Shown here: positions 18,905 to 26,874 of the stretch, piece by piece
Position numbering within the stretch: the stretch's first letter is position 1
Layout of the letters: every line of letters starts with the position of its first letter
Origin: Candidatus Sulfurimonas marisnigri
GTDB taxonomy: Bacteria > Campylobacterota > Campylobacteria > Campylobacterales > Sulfurimonadaceae
Length of the DNA: 64,000 bases
Assembly (NCBI RefSeq): GCF_015265475.1
Contig: NZ_CP054493.1
Coordinates: 682,001-746,000 of the forward strand
Direction: 5' to 3'
Program-made: the position numbers and the translations under genes
Notes under the pieces: model-generated
Seen by the model: only the letters and a program-made list of their open reading frames with translations
The model's database searches: none
What the model was told of the DNA's origin: nothing

Positions 18905-20355
18905 AGCATAGCCTCTAATTCGTCTAAACCAGCAACTATTTTTTTATTTATGTTCTTAATATCTTTAATGATTTCTTTAGGGCTTGCATACTCGATTTTT
19001 TCATACACTACCTCTTTATAACGATTAAGGGAGAGGTCATACTCATTTGACTCAATTTCCTCTACAGGAACAAAAAAGCTTTGTTCGGTACGTTTACTAT
19101 CTTTCTCTGAATCAAGATTATTGAACCGATTCAAAATATCAGGGATGTTAGATCCATCACAAGGATTACGATTGTCATTTAGTGTAAAGCCGTCATTTTG
19201 CATATCATAGAACCAAACTTTATCATTCTTATGCCCATCCGTTTTAGTAAAGATGATAATCGCAGTACTCACTCCTGCATAAGGTTTAAAAACACCACTA
19301 GGCATAGAGATAATGGCGTCAAGTTGCTGATTCGATACAATTTCTTGGCGGATTTCTTTATGGGCTTTAGTTGCTCCGAAAAGTACTCCATCAGGTACTA
19401 TCACCGCACAACGACCACCAACCTTTAAAGACTTGAGTATCAATGATAAAAAGAGAAGTTCTGTCTTTTTAGTCTTGGCTACATCTAAAATAGGTTTGGC
19501 TACCTCTTCATAGTCAAGAGAGCCCTTAAATGGTGGATTAGCTAAGATGAGATCGTAGTTATTGGCTTCTGCATTATCAAACTTGGCAAAAGCATCGTGG
19601 TTTTTAATATGAGCTGATTCAATAGAGTGAAGCATCATATTCATCGAAGCAATACGAGCCATGGAGATATCAAAGTCGCTTCCATAAAAAAGATTCTCAA
19701 ATTCGCTTACACTTAAATCACTGAGGATTTCTGGACGATGATCTTTTATGTACTCTATAGAGTTAATCAAAAACCCCGCCGTTCCACAAGCTGGATCATA
19801 AATTTTAAAACCTGATGTGATATTCGTATCATGTAACATTAACTCAACCATCATCTTAATAATGTGACGAGGGGTTCTAAACTGTCCATTAGTACCAGCA
19901 GAAGAAAGTTTACTCAAGAGATACTCATAAAGGTCACCTTTAATATCTTTATCCTCTAGATTAAGTGTACTGACCATATCCACAACTTTTTGCAAAAGCT
20001 TAGCTGTAGGAATGAGAAAACTTGCATCTTTCATATAACTGGCAAAGGACGATTGTTCACCAGAAAGATTTTTAATAAATGGAAACATTTCATTTTGGAA
20101 AAGTGTAAACATCTTTTCAGCTGGAAGATTAGAGATGTTTTCCCAACGTAAATGCTTTTTATCTTCTGGGAAAATATCTTTCAGAGTTGAATCTAGTCTC
20201 TTCTTTTTATCAATTTTAGTTTGTGCGGTATCGAGACTTTTAATAAAGATCAGAAAGGTAAACTGTTCAACAACTGTTAGAGGGTTTGAAATCCCTCCTG
20301 TCCAAAATGTTTCCCAGATTTTATCAACTTGACTTTTTAATTCGTTGGTTATCAT
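18901..20355 (-). CDS. hsdM: Type I restriction-modification DNA methyltransferase HsdM
   Basis: 484 residues. An N-terminal helical HsdM domain (1-~130), then the adenine-N6 methyltransferase fold with AdoMet motif I DPACGTAGFLINSIEYI (~185) and the catalytic motif IV NPPF (DLILANPPFKG, ~280). LSSAGTNGQFRTPRHIIKMMVEL is cut short here to note the family-typical GQFRTPRHI segment. With HsdS it methylates the host sites and so protects them from HsdR. First gene of the operon; the promoter lies in 20356-20550, shared with the divergent recombinase gene. Confidence 0.95.
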   Translation of the reverse strand: MITNELKSQVDKIWETFWTGGISNPLTVVEQFTFLIFIKSLDTAQTKIDKKKRLDSTLKDIFPEDKKHLRWENISNLPAEKMFTLFQNEMFPFIKNLSGEQSSFASYMKDASFLIPTAKLLQKVVDMVSTLNLEDKDIKGDLYEYLLSKLSSAGTNGQFRTPRHIIKMMVELMLHDTNITSGFKIYDPACGTAGFLINSIEYIKDHRPEILSDLSVSEFENLFYGSDFDISMARIASMNMMLHSIESAHIKNHDAFAKFDNAEANNYDLILANPPFKGSLDYEEVAKPILDVAKTKKTELLFLSLILKSLKVGGRCAVIVPDGVLFGATKAHKEIRQEIVSNQQLDAIISMPSGVFKPYAGVSTAIIIFTKTDGHKNDKVWFYDMQNDGFTLNDNRNPCDGSNIPDILNRFNNLDSEKDSKRTEQSFFVPVEEIESNEYDLSLNRYKEVVYEKIEYASPKEIIKDIKNINKKIVAGLDELEAML

Positions 20356-20506
20356 TTAATACCTAATTGTAATTATTTATATTATTTTTAGATATCTTAT
20401 CTTTTAACCTATTAAGAAAGCATTAATATTAATAACTTTAGACGAACAGCAATAAGCCTCCTTAAAATACCGATTGTTGGTCGTGCTTGAAGCCACACGG
20501 TAGGTG

Positions 20507-20534
20507 CATTTGATGACAATATAGGTATCAAATG
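20507..20534. promoter_or_regulatory. Inverted repeat before the serine recombinase gene (candidate recombinase site or operator)
   Basis: CATTTGAT and ATCAAATG form perfect 8-bp arms around a 12-bp spacer, ending 16 bp before the recombinase ATG. Serine resolvases commonly bind such sites next to their own gene. CGGTAGGTG upstream (about 20498-20506) recurs inverted after the gene, near 22470. Confidence 0.4.
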
Positions 20535-20652
20535 TCTTAAGGAAGAAAAAATGAGTAAATACTGGAATGTCCCCTATAAACTAGACAATATTTAATTCAG
20601 TAATTTAGATAAAATAATACGAATGTATTATGAGATTTAATAGGATTAAAAA

Positions 20653-20937
20653 ATGGCAAGAGTAGTTTATAGTGAAGAGTTCAGAATAGAAGCGGTGAAG
20701 CAAGTTACAAAAAATGGGTATAGCATTACAGATACTGCTGATAGACTAGGAGTTCATCCTGACTCACTAAGAAACTGGATAAAAAGATTAGAATCTCCCC
20801 AAGCAATACAAAAGCATCAAATATTAGATGAATCTCAAATAGAGATAAAGAAACTCCAAAAAGAGCTCAAAAGAGTTACAGAAGAGAGGGACATACTAAA
20901 AAAGGCCGCGGTGTACTTTGCAAGCCACACAAACTAA
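20653..20937 (+). CDS. IS3-family transposase OrfA (copy 1)
   Basis: 94 residues: an HTH of the IS3 OrfA type (YSEEFRIEAVKQVTKNGYSITDTADRLGVHPDSLRNWIKR, in part) and a leucine-zipper-like helix (IEIKKLQKELKRVTEERDILKKA). The slippery heptamer A AAA AAG at 20898-20904 is in the right phase for a -1 shift into the orfB frame, which is open from there to the orfB stop. So the active transposase is expected to be an OrfAB fusion, with OrfA alone acting as regulator. Confidence 0.93.
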   Translation: MARVVYSEEFRIEAVKQVTKNGYSITDTADRLGVHPDSLRNWIKRLESPQAIQKHQILDESQIEIKKLQKELKRVTEERDILKKAAVYFASHTN

Positions 20938-20996
20938 AATATGCTTTTATAAAAGTATATAGTGAAGTTTATTCAGTTCATAGACTTTGCAAAGTT

Positions 20997-21809
20997 ATGC
21001 AAGTACACCGTAGCGGATATTATCAGTGGCTAAATCAGCCGATCTCAGATAGAGAACTTGAAAATAAAGAATTGCTAATACAGATTAAAGATGCATTCAA
21101 AGCATCAAATGGTGTTTATGGTCACAGGAATATTCATAAAGACCTCAAAGAGTTAGGTATTCATGTAAATAAAAAGCGAGTAGCTAGACTCATGAGTGAA
21201 GCTAAACTGTATGGGGTAGGCACTTATAAACGTAAGCCATATAGTAAGGCTGGTCCAGCTCACAAAGCTTATCCAAACCATCTTCATCAGTGTTTCATTT
21301 CAGGGAAGCCAAATGACACATGGGTGAGTGATATAACTTACATTAGAACTAAAGAAGGATGGATATTTTTAGCCACTGTTATTGATTTATATAGTAGAAA
21401 AATTATTGGCTGGGCAACTGGCCATCGCCAAACTACACCGTTAATTGTTGAAGCATTAAAAATGGCCACAACAAGACTAAGTAAGGATGACAAGGTCATA
21501 CTTCACTCAGATCAAGGGAGTCAATATGCTTCTTACGACTATAAAAAGTTTGCAACTTCACATAATATTACTCTGAGTATGAGTCGAAGAGGAAACTGTT
21601 ATGACAATGCAGTTGCCGAGAGCTTTTTTAAGACTCTAAAAAAGGAGCTTGTTAGAAAACAGATATTTTTAACGAGAGAAATTGCAGCTTCTAAAATATT
21701 TGAATATATAGAAATGTTCTACAACTCAAAAAGAAGACATAGTTATTTAGATTATATTTCACCGAATGAGTTTGAAAAAAGGTATAATCAAAAGTCTTTA
21801 AAAAGTTAG
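20997..21809 (+). CDS. IS3-family transposase OrfB, DDE catalytic part (copy 1)
   Basis: 270 residues from the first ATG; the frame is open back to the orfA slippery site (KYAFIKVYSEVYSVHRLCKV precedes). It has an HTH_21 region (IKDAFKASNGVYGHRNIHKDL), then the rve integrase core with the catalytic triad in WVSDITYIRT (Asp), ILHSDQGSQYAS (Asp) and NCYDNAVAESFFKTLKKEL (Glu). It catalyses cut-and-circularise transposition as OrfAB. Identical in sequence to the copy at 43876-44688. Confidence 0.93.
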   Translation: MQVHRSGYYQWLNQPISDRELENKELLIQIKDAFKASNGVYGHRNIHKDLKELGIHVNKKRVARLMSEAKLYGVGTYKRKPYSKAGPAHKAYPNHLHQCFISGKPNDTWVSDITYIRTKEGWIFLATVIDLYSRKIIGWATGHRQTTPLIVEALKMATTRLSKDDKVILHSDQGSQYASYDYKKFATSHNITLSMSRRGNCYDNAVAESFFKTLKKELVRKQIFLTREIAASKIFEYIEMFYNSKRRHSYLDYISPNEFEKRYNQKSLKS

Positions 21810-22645
21810 GTTTTTACTAGTTTAGTAATTGTCTAGTTTATAGGGGACATTCCATACCTCGCATATATCAGAGTCTCCACCGATAAACAAACTCTCGACA
21901 ATCAAAAGCATAAAATCCTAGAGTATGCATATAACAATGATATAAAAGTTGAAAAGTTTATTGAGATTGAAGTCAGCAGTAGAAAAGAGCAAAAGGTAAG
22001 ATTAATTGAAGAGTTGTTTGAACAACTTGAAGAGGGGGACACGCTTATAGTTACAGAGCTTTCTCGTTTGGGCAGAAATATGCTTGAGATTTTAAATTTG
22101 ATTGAGCGGTTTAACGAAGCCAATATAAAAGTTGTATTTGTCAATCAGCCGGAACTATCTACAGCAGACAATGCATTATCGAAGCTTCTGTATTCTATAT
22201 ATGGATACTTCGCGGAGACGGAACGAGAAATTATTTCGGAGCGGACTAAAGCAGGTATTGCAGTAGCTAGAGCCAGTGGTAAATTGATAGGGCGGCAGAA
22301 AGGCCAACTTGTAAAAAGCCAGTACGATACTCATAGAGATAAGATTGAAGAGCTGTATGCACTAGGCCTTGGCGTTCAAAAGATTGTTAATCATATTGGT
22401 ATAGGAACGCAACCTTCTTTACGTAAATATATTAAGAGTAGAAAAATAAAAGGGACATAAGTTTCACACCTACCGCTTGATGGAAGGAACAGCCTTATTT
22501 CTATACATGTAAAAAAGTATCTTTTTGGATAATTTTTTTAAAAAGATATATTTTAAACTTGAGCTTTTAATGAAATTTACTAGTATGCAAAATTATACAT
22601 TTAGATACAATAGCTGAAATTATTTCAATAATAAGAGTTATACAC

Positions 22646-24757
22646 ATGAATAATGTTAAAAGTCCACCTATTGTAAAACCACCGTTGACTCTCAATAAAT
22701 TTAAATTCACTGTACATACTGAACAGAATGAGTTTCAGGAGAAGCTTTTTAACTTTATAGAGAAACAGAATATGGTAGAAGATAAAGATAAGACAAATAC
22801 AAAAGTGAAGTTCTATCGATATAAGCTAAATAAAAATGATGTGATAAAAATATCGTCAGTGTATCAGAATGATGATTACATTGCAGACTTGAAAGACAAA
22901 GGTAGTTTGTTCTTTAGTTTGAAAATTAGTAATAAATATGATTATACCTTTTCGTTCGAAAATATAGCACAACTAACTAATTTTAATTTTCCAAAAGGTT
23001 TAGTAGGGGAAAAATTGAATATAGCATATGCTTATGATGAAATTTATTCAAGTGAATCATTGATATTTGAAAGAACTAATATATTAAAGAAATGTCTGAA
23101 ATTTATAGGTGATCAGAATTTAAAACCTAACACTAAAATAAAGACGATAGGGTTTTCTGTCACATTTGATGAGGAATCAGAAAGTCCAAGAATAATTAAA
23201 TATACTAATGTTTTTGGTTATGGACAGGTTGTTTATAATGATGCAGACAGTCTTGCGTTTGATACAAAAACATTACTTAGATTATCTAGTAAGTTCAATA
23301 CAACAGATAACAAGTTGCAAGAGTACCCAAGAATTAATATTGTAAAGAAGCATAATTATGATGAGGGATATGAAAAGGTTGATTATATAGTACCCCAAAA
23401 TATACCTATAAACTACGACAATATAAAGTTGATAAAATTTAATACAGATAAAGATAAGTTAATAAATGGAAAGAAAAAAGGAGTGTACACTTATTGGAAT
23501 TATAGTAAATCTAAAGATATTTATACATCAAAAATAAACTATTATAAGGCAGATATTAAATATCCACAAGAAATTATAAGTGGTTTTGAAAAATTAACAT
23601 CAAAGGAAATTATTCTAGAACTTCATAAAGTAATGGTTCGAAGGTTTAAAGCTTGTAATGAAGTTATTGTTCAAAAAGGGTCTTATGATAGGTATTATGT
23701 AAAATTAAATATAGATTGTACGTGCAAAATTGATAAGCCAATAAAAATTACAGAAAAAAATCACCTTGTGTTTAAGCTTGATATTGATAGTAAATCTGAC
23801 TATTTTAAAATTTCACATACTAGTGAAAATTCAATGTTACAACAATTATATAGAAGTAAGAAAGTGTTAACTGAGAATAAAGAAAGGGCATTAACCAAAG
23901 AAGATATTGAAATATATAAGGTAGAGCATGTTGAGTGTCTTAGTTATGAAAAAGAGATAGAAAAGTATGAGAATGAAATTCTAAAAATTATTACAAGATT
24001 TGAAGATAAGAAAAAAGATCTAAAGAAACCTATTAGAATAGTGGGAAATAATATGGAAGGTCAAATGAGTACAATTGGAATTAGTCATATTGAATATTTA
24101 TTGAAAATATTTATAGACTTTCCTAAAAAAGGGTGGAGTGAGTTTTTTTCAGAATTTGAAAAAGATATAAATAGCTCTCTTCCTATATTGGAACTAGAGT
24201 TAGAAGAAAAAATAGGAATCTTAAGAAAAGATATAAAAATGTATTTTATTGACCTTTTGGATATTGCAAAGAAGAGTATTCCTAAGATGGACGAGAATAC
24301 AAAAAAATTATACATAGCTAAAAACAATATGCTTCCAAGTGACATTAAAAAGGATATGGATTTCTTAGTGAAGAAGGTTGACATTAAATATGCTAAGGAT
24401 CACTTTTTTAATTTTAAAACAAAAGAACAGCTTGTCTTTAGTTTTGAAGTTAATAGGTGGGATACAAAGCATAAACGCACTTTAGAGAAGTATGATGACA
24501 AGAAAAAGCATTATTTTACATTGGATGACGATATACAGGATATTGCTAAACATGTTATAAATTTTACATCAAAGTACAAACTACTAGAAATTAAGGATAA
24601 AGCTATTTTGGAGCAGGTACTAGATACAACAACAGAAAATTTTAAAACAAAAAAGAAATTTATAGAAAATGTCATTGAAGATTCTAACACTCAGGAGCTT
24701 ATGAAATTAAATGAAACAACATTAACAACATTCTTAGCAAAAAGTTTAGAGCTGTAG
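22646..24757 (+). CDS. Unrecognised 703-residue island protein
   Basis: No family is recognised. The protein is Lys/Ile/Asn-rich, without signal peptide or membrane segments, so cytosolic. The N-terminal ~380 residues look beta-rich (KFTVHTEQNEF, LFFSLKISNKYDYTFSFEN, KTIGFSVTFDEESES). A charged helical middle (YEKEIEKYENEILKIITRFEDKKKDL) and a helical C-terminus with two apparently related F-N-FK/VF segments (YAKDHFFNFKTKEQLVFSFEVNRWD) follow. CTCK at about residue 372 holds two close Cys. It is a single-gene unit on the plus strand, between the broken recombinase and the 282-aa gene. Location beside the RM and TA cargo suggests defence or element maintenance; no function can be claimed. Confidence 0.8.
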   Translation: MNNVKSPPIVKPPLTLNKFKFTVHTEQNEFQEKLFNFIEKQNMVEDKDKTNTKVKFYRYKLNKNDVIKISSVYQNDDYIADLKDKGSLFFSLKISNKYDYTFSFENIAQLTNFNFPKGLVGEKLNIAYAYDEIYSSESLIFERTNILKKCLKFIGDQNLKPNTKIKTIGFSVTFDEESESPRIIKYTNVFGYGQVVYNDADSLAFDTKTLLRLSSKFNTTDNKLQEYPRINIVKKHNYDEGYEKVDYIVPQNIPINYDNIKLIKFNTDKDKLINGKKKGVYTYWNYSKSKDIYTSKINYYKADIKYPQEIISGFEKLTSKEIILELHKVMVRRFKACNEVIVQKGSYDRYYVKLNIDCTCKIDKPIKITEKNHLVFKLDIDSKSDYFKISHTSENSMLQQLYRSKKVLTENKERALTKEDIEIYKVEHVECLSYEKEIEKYENEILKIITRFEDKKKDLKKPIRIVGNNMEGQMSTIGISHIEYLLKIFIDFPKKGWSEFFSEFEKDINSSLPILELELEEKIGILRKDIKMYFIDLLDIAKKSIPKMDENTKKLYIAKNNMLPSDIKKDMDFLVKKVDIKYAKDHFFNFKTKEQLVFSFEVNRWDTKHKRTLEKYDDKKKHYFTLDDDIQDIAKHVINFTSKYKLLEIKDKAILEQVLDTTTENFKTKKKFIENVIEDSNTQELMKLNETTLTTFLAKSLEL

Positions 24758-25315
24758 TAGAAAGTTTATTATTCCATCGAGATTAACCGTGCTTTCCATC
24801 AAACTTGCCACAAGAGGGTTGGGCCCTCTATCATATATTCTTCAATGAGTGAACCCGCTAAAGTTTACGCATATTTCAAGTGTCTTATAGAAGTTTTTGT
24901 TAGTCCACTTGATCTTAATCCTTGCAAGATTGCTTCTTTTATCATAACTATTTGTTAAGTGACTCTTTGTAAAGAGTTAGGATAGAAATCAATGGATTAA
25001 ATAAGCTTATGGGAATTAAATATACAAACTACATAAAATAAGAATGTTGTTTTGTCATCTATTACCGGTATAGATGATGAAGTGATTGGACTATTCTATT
25101 AGTATGTAAAATTTATTTTTATATGTCAAATATACTCATATCATTAAATAAATCAACACAATGTATTGCTCATTCTGATTGTCAAGTAGTTATCCTTAAA
25201 GATAATTAATAAATAATATAGAAATTACTCAATAGTTAATCATGCTCAATTATCACTTAAAATAGTATCTTGAGAATATTCTGGTTAACAATAAAATAAC
25301 TCGTAAGGAGAAAAA
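24758..25315. other. 558-bp island intergenic region
   Basis: No coding frame is convincing. It contains a hairpin at 24813-24829 (AGAGGG, TTGGG loop, CCCTCT) that may end transcription of the 703-aa gene. It also contains the promoter region of the 282-aa gene. TAGGATAGAAATCA at about 24979 recurs before the AlpA-like gene (about 26437). Confidence 0.5.
24813..24829 (+). terminator. GC-rich hairpin after the 703-aa gene
   Basis: A perfect 6-bp stem AGAGGG/CCCTCT with a 5-base loop, 56 bp after the stop codon. No clear U-run follows, so termination is only possible. Confidence 0.35.
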
Positions 25316-26164
25316 ATGAACAATAGAAATAGTATTGGTGATGTTGTGAGGTATATATCTAAACAACCAAAGTTAGATCAAAGACTTGGGGTTAAGAAGA
25401 TTTGTCAATTAATTGAGCAAAAACCTGTCACTAAGGAAAATATGCAACAGGTTAAAGTTGCACTTGAAGAAGAAGGTGCTCAAGCATATAAATCAGGAGA
25501 ATATCCTGTGCTATCAAATTTAAAGGATTATAAGTTTTTACTGTATGTGGACTTTTCTAATAATTTTAGTGATTATAGTATGTCAAAAAAATCTGAATCT
25601 GACTTTATGTTTCAAGAAGAATGTGAACAATACCAAAAAGCATATACGGAATACAGTCTGGTTAACAAACGTGTGCTTTTAAAAAAAAGACTTGATGACC
25701 TTGGAGTAAATGTAAATGTTGATAACAATATGTTTTATGAAGATATTACCGGTGAACAACTGTTTGATCTAGATGATGTCATTATTAATATTCCCGAAGT
25801 AAATGAATTATTAGCAGATGGTTCTTACATTATCAATGCGGGAGGCATCATTAGAATTTATGTATTAACTAGATGTGCGATGCAGGTAGCATTAAATAAT
25901 TTAAAACGCATGCCTTATCCTATTGATCCAGTGTTTTATAAAACATTTTCTGGTGGCACATGGGAAGATGGTATACAGCCACCAGACTTTCCACCATGTG
26001 AAGATATCCCATTGGATTGTGTATTCGAAGAGATAGAGGGCGTCAAGACTTTAGTTGTGGGGAGTTCAGAGTCGTTTGATATTTTATTAGGTAAAGGCCT
26101 TATAGACAAATACAATAGCTTAGAAGATTACAAAATCTTTAAATATTATTTTTCGAGCCTATAG
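25316..26164 (+). CDS. Unrecognised 282-residue island protein
   Basis: No family is recognised. Preceded by AAGGAG seven bases before the ATG, so translation is likely strong. The soluble, acidic protein begins with a helical region (VVRYISKQPKLDQRLGVKKICQLIE), has a charged middle, then IPEVNELLADGSYIINAGGIIRIYVLT. A Pro/Cys-rich stretch follows (GGTWEDGIQPPDFPPCEDIP and LDCVFEEIEG). No signal peptide or membrane segment. It is followed by a long inverted repeat (26181-26254) and then by the AlpA-like gene. Carried on the island and so probably accessory; a role cannot be assigned. Confidence 0.78.
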   Translation: MNNRNSIGDVVRYISKQPKLDQRLGVKKICQLIEQKPVTKENMQQVKVALEEEGAQAYKSGEYPVLSNLKDYKFLLYVDFSNNFSDYSMSKKSESDFMFQEECEQYQKAYTEYSLVNKRVLLKKRLDDLGVNVNVDNNMFYEDITGEQLFDLDDVIINIPEVNELLADGSYIINAGGIIRIYVLTRCAMQVALNNLKRMPYPIDPVFYKTFSGGTWEDGIQPPDFPPCEDIPLDCVFEEIEGVKTLVVGSSESFDILLGKGLIDKYNSLEDYKIFKYYFSSL

Positions 26165-26180
26165 ATTGTTTATTTACTTT

Positions 26181-26254
26181 CTGAGATTGCTGTTTCAGCT
26201 GTCTTGCAGAAAGTATATTATTAATTTGAAAGACAGCTGAAACAGCAAAATCAG
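26181..26254. repeat. Long inverted repeat (25-nt arms, 24-nt loop)
   Basis: The arm at 26181-26205 (CTGAGATTGCTGTTTCAGCT...) pairs with 26230-26254, with 23 of 25 positions complementary, including an uninterrupted 19-bp run. It lies 17 bp after the 282-aa stop codon. It could be a strong terminator, an RNA processing signal or a small transposable palindrome; the lack of a U-run makes a plain terminator less certain. Confidence 0.75.
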
Positions 26255-26342
26255 ATTAGATTATACTTTGTAGTATTTGTATATAACATAGTAAAAATAA
26301 AATAATTACTAGTATGTATAATTTAAATAATTAATAAGAATA

Positions 26343-26360
26343 GTATCTTACTTGAGATAC
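26343..26360. promoter_or_regulatory. Candidate operator before the AlpA-like gene
   Basis: GTATCT and AGATAC are perfect 6-bp arms spaced by TACTTG. A half-site in similar context (AATAGTATCTTGAGA, about 25265) precedes the 282-aa gene. A dimeric regulator, such as the AlpA-like protein, could bind both. Confidence 0.3.
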
Positions 26361-26517
26361 ATATGCAACTTCTAGAAAATACTTATCCCTTATTCCGTAG
26401 CTTAAATTTATTATCCTTATGGATAAAAAATAAATAGGATAGAAATCACATATTAAGTACATAGTTTTACTATTTACAAAATTCAGTTCACTATTACGAA
26501 CTTAACAGGAGGCTACT

Positions 26518-26766
26518 ATGCCAGATAACGATGAATCAATAAATACTTTGTGTAAAAAATTATTTCAATTTTATAATAAAGTAGCATTAACAAAACAGGA
26601 ACTAGCTCAAGTTTTAGGTGTTTCAATATCCTATATAGATAAAAGTTTAGCAAGGGGATACGGTGTACCAAACTATAAGAAGCTTGGGACTGCTTCTAAT
26701 AGTAAAGTTATTTTTAATATCAATGACATAGCCCACTACCTTTCCGATACCACGAAGATGGTGTAG
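26518..26766 (+). CDS. AlpA/excisionase-like HTH protein
   Basis: 82 residues with a MerR/AlpA-type winged HTH: ALTKQELAQVLGVSISYIDKSLARGYGVPNYKKLG, in part, ending with VIFNINDIAHYL. Proteins of this kind regulate integrase expression or act as directionality factors in integrative elements. AGGAGG precedes the ATG. It lies 94 bp upstream of the integrase gene in the same direction, with a possible small ORF between, consistent with an alpA-int operon that controls excision of the island. Confidence 0.75.
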   Translation: MPDNDESINTLCKKLFQFYNKVALTKQELAQVLGVSISYIDKSLARGYGVPNYKKLGTASNSKVIFNINDIAHYLSDTTKMV

Positions 26767-26769
26767 CGG

Positions 26770-26874
26770 ATGGTACAACGAAAGCAAAACATATTACAGT
26801 ATCAGTTCTTCTACAAGCTAACCGAAATAGAATTAGAACACATCGAAAAAGGAGGTTCTAATGGCTATGGTTAA
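26770..26874 (+). CDS. Possible 34-residue leader ORF overlapping the integrase start
   Basis: ATG at 26770, three bases after the AlpA-like stop codon, opens MVQRKQNILQYQFFYKLTEI and runs to TAA at 26872-26874. It overlaps the integrase start by 14 bp and covers the integrase ribosome site GGAGG. This arrangement could couple integrase translation to upstream genes. No ribosome site of its own is evident, so it may not be translated as a separate protein. Confidence 0.3.
   Translation: MVQRKQNILQYQFFYKLTEIELEHIEKGGSNGYG

Larger units (their letters stand above)
20563..21854 (+). mobile_element. IS3-family insertion sequence, copy 1 (1292 bp)
   Basis: Perfect terminal inverted repeats of about 27 bp start TGGAATGTCCCC and end GGGGACATTCCA. 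A 3-bp target duplication TAC flanks it (20560-20562 and 21855-21857). It carries orfA and orfB joined by a potential -1 frameshift. It appears identical to the copy at 43442-44733, so transposition is recent. Confidence 0.95.
20551..22460 (+). pseudogene. Serine recombinase (resolvase/invertase) gene interrupted by IS copy 1
   Basis: The gene starts at 20551 (MSKY) and is broken after 12 bases by the IS3-family element. It continues at 21855-22460 once the IS and one TAC duplicate are removed: MSKY then LAYIRVSTDKQTLDNQ, with the nucleophile Ser in RVST. The rest of the resolvase domain follows (LSRLGRNMLEILNLIE, FAETEREIISERTKAG), and a C-terminal HTH (ALGLGVQKIVNHIGIGTQPSL). The joined product would be about 200 aa and otherwise intact. 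An internal ATG at 22014 gives a 148-aa fragment lacking the catalytic Ser, so it should be inactive. Confidence 0.88.

Noticed and set aside
20653-21809. orfA/orfB of the 1292-bp IS as a frameshifted pseudogene
   Set aside because: A canonical A AAA AAG slippery site in the correct phase and an open -1 frame up to the orfB stop indicate programmed frameshifting, and the second copy is identical.
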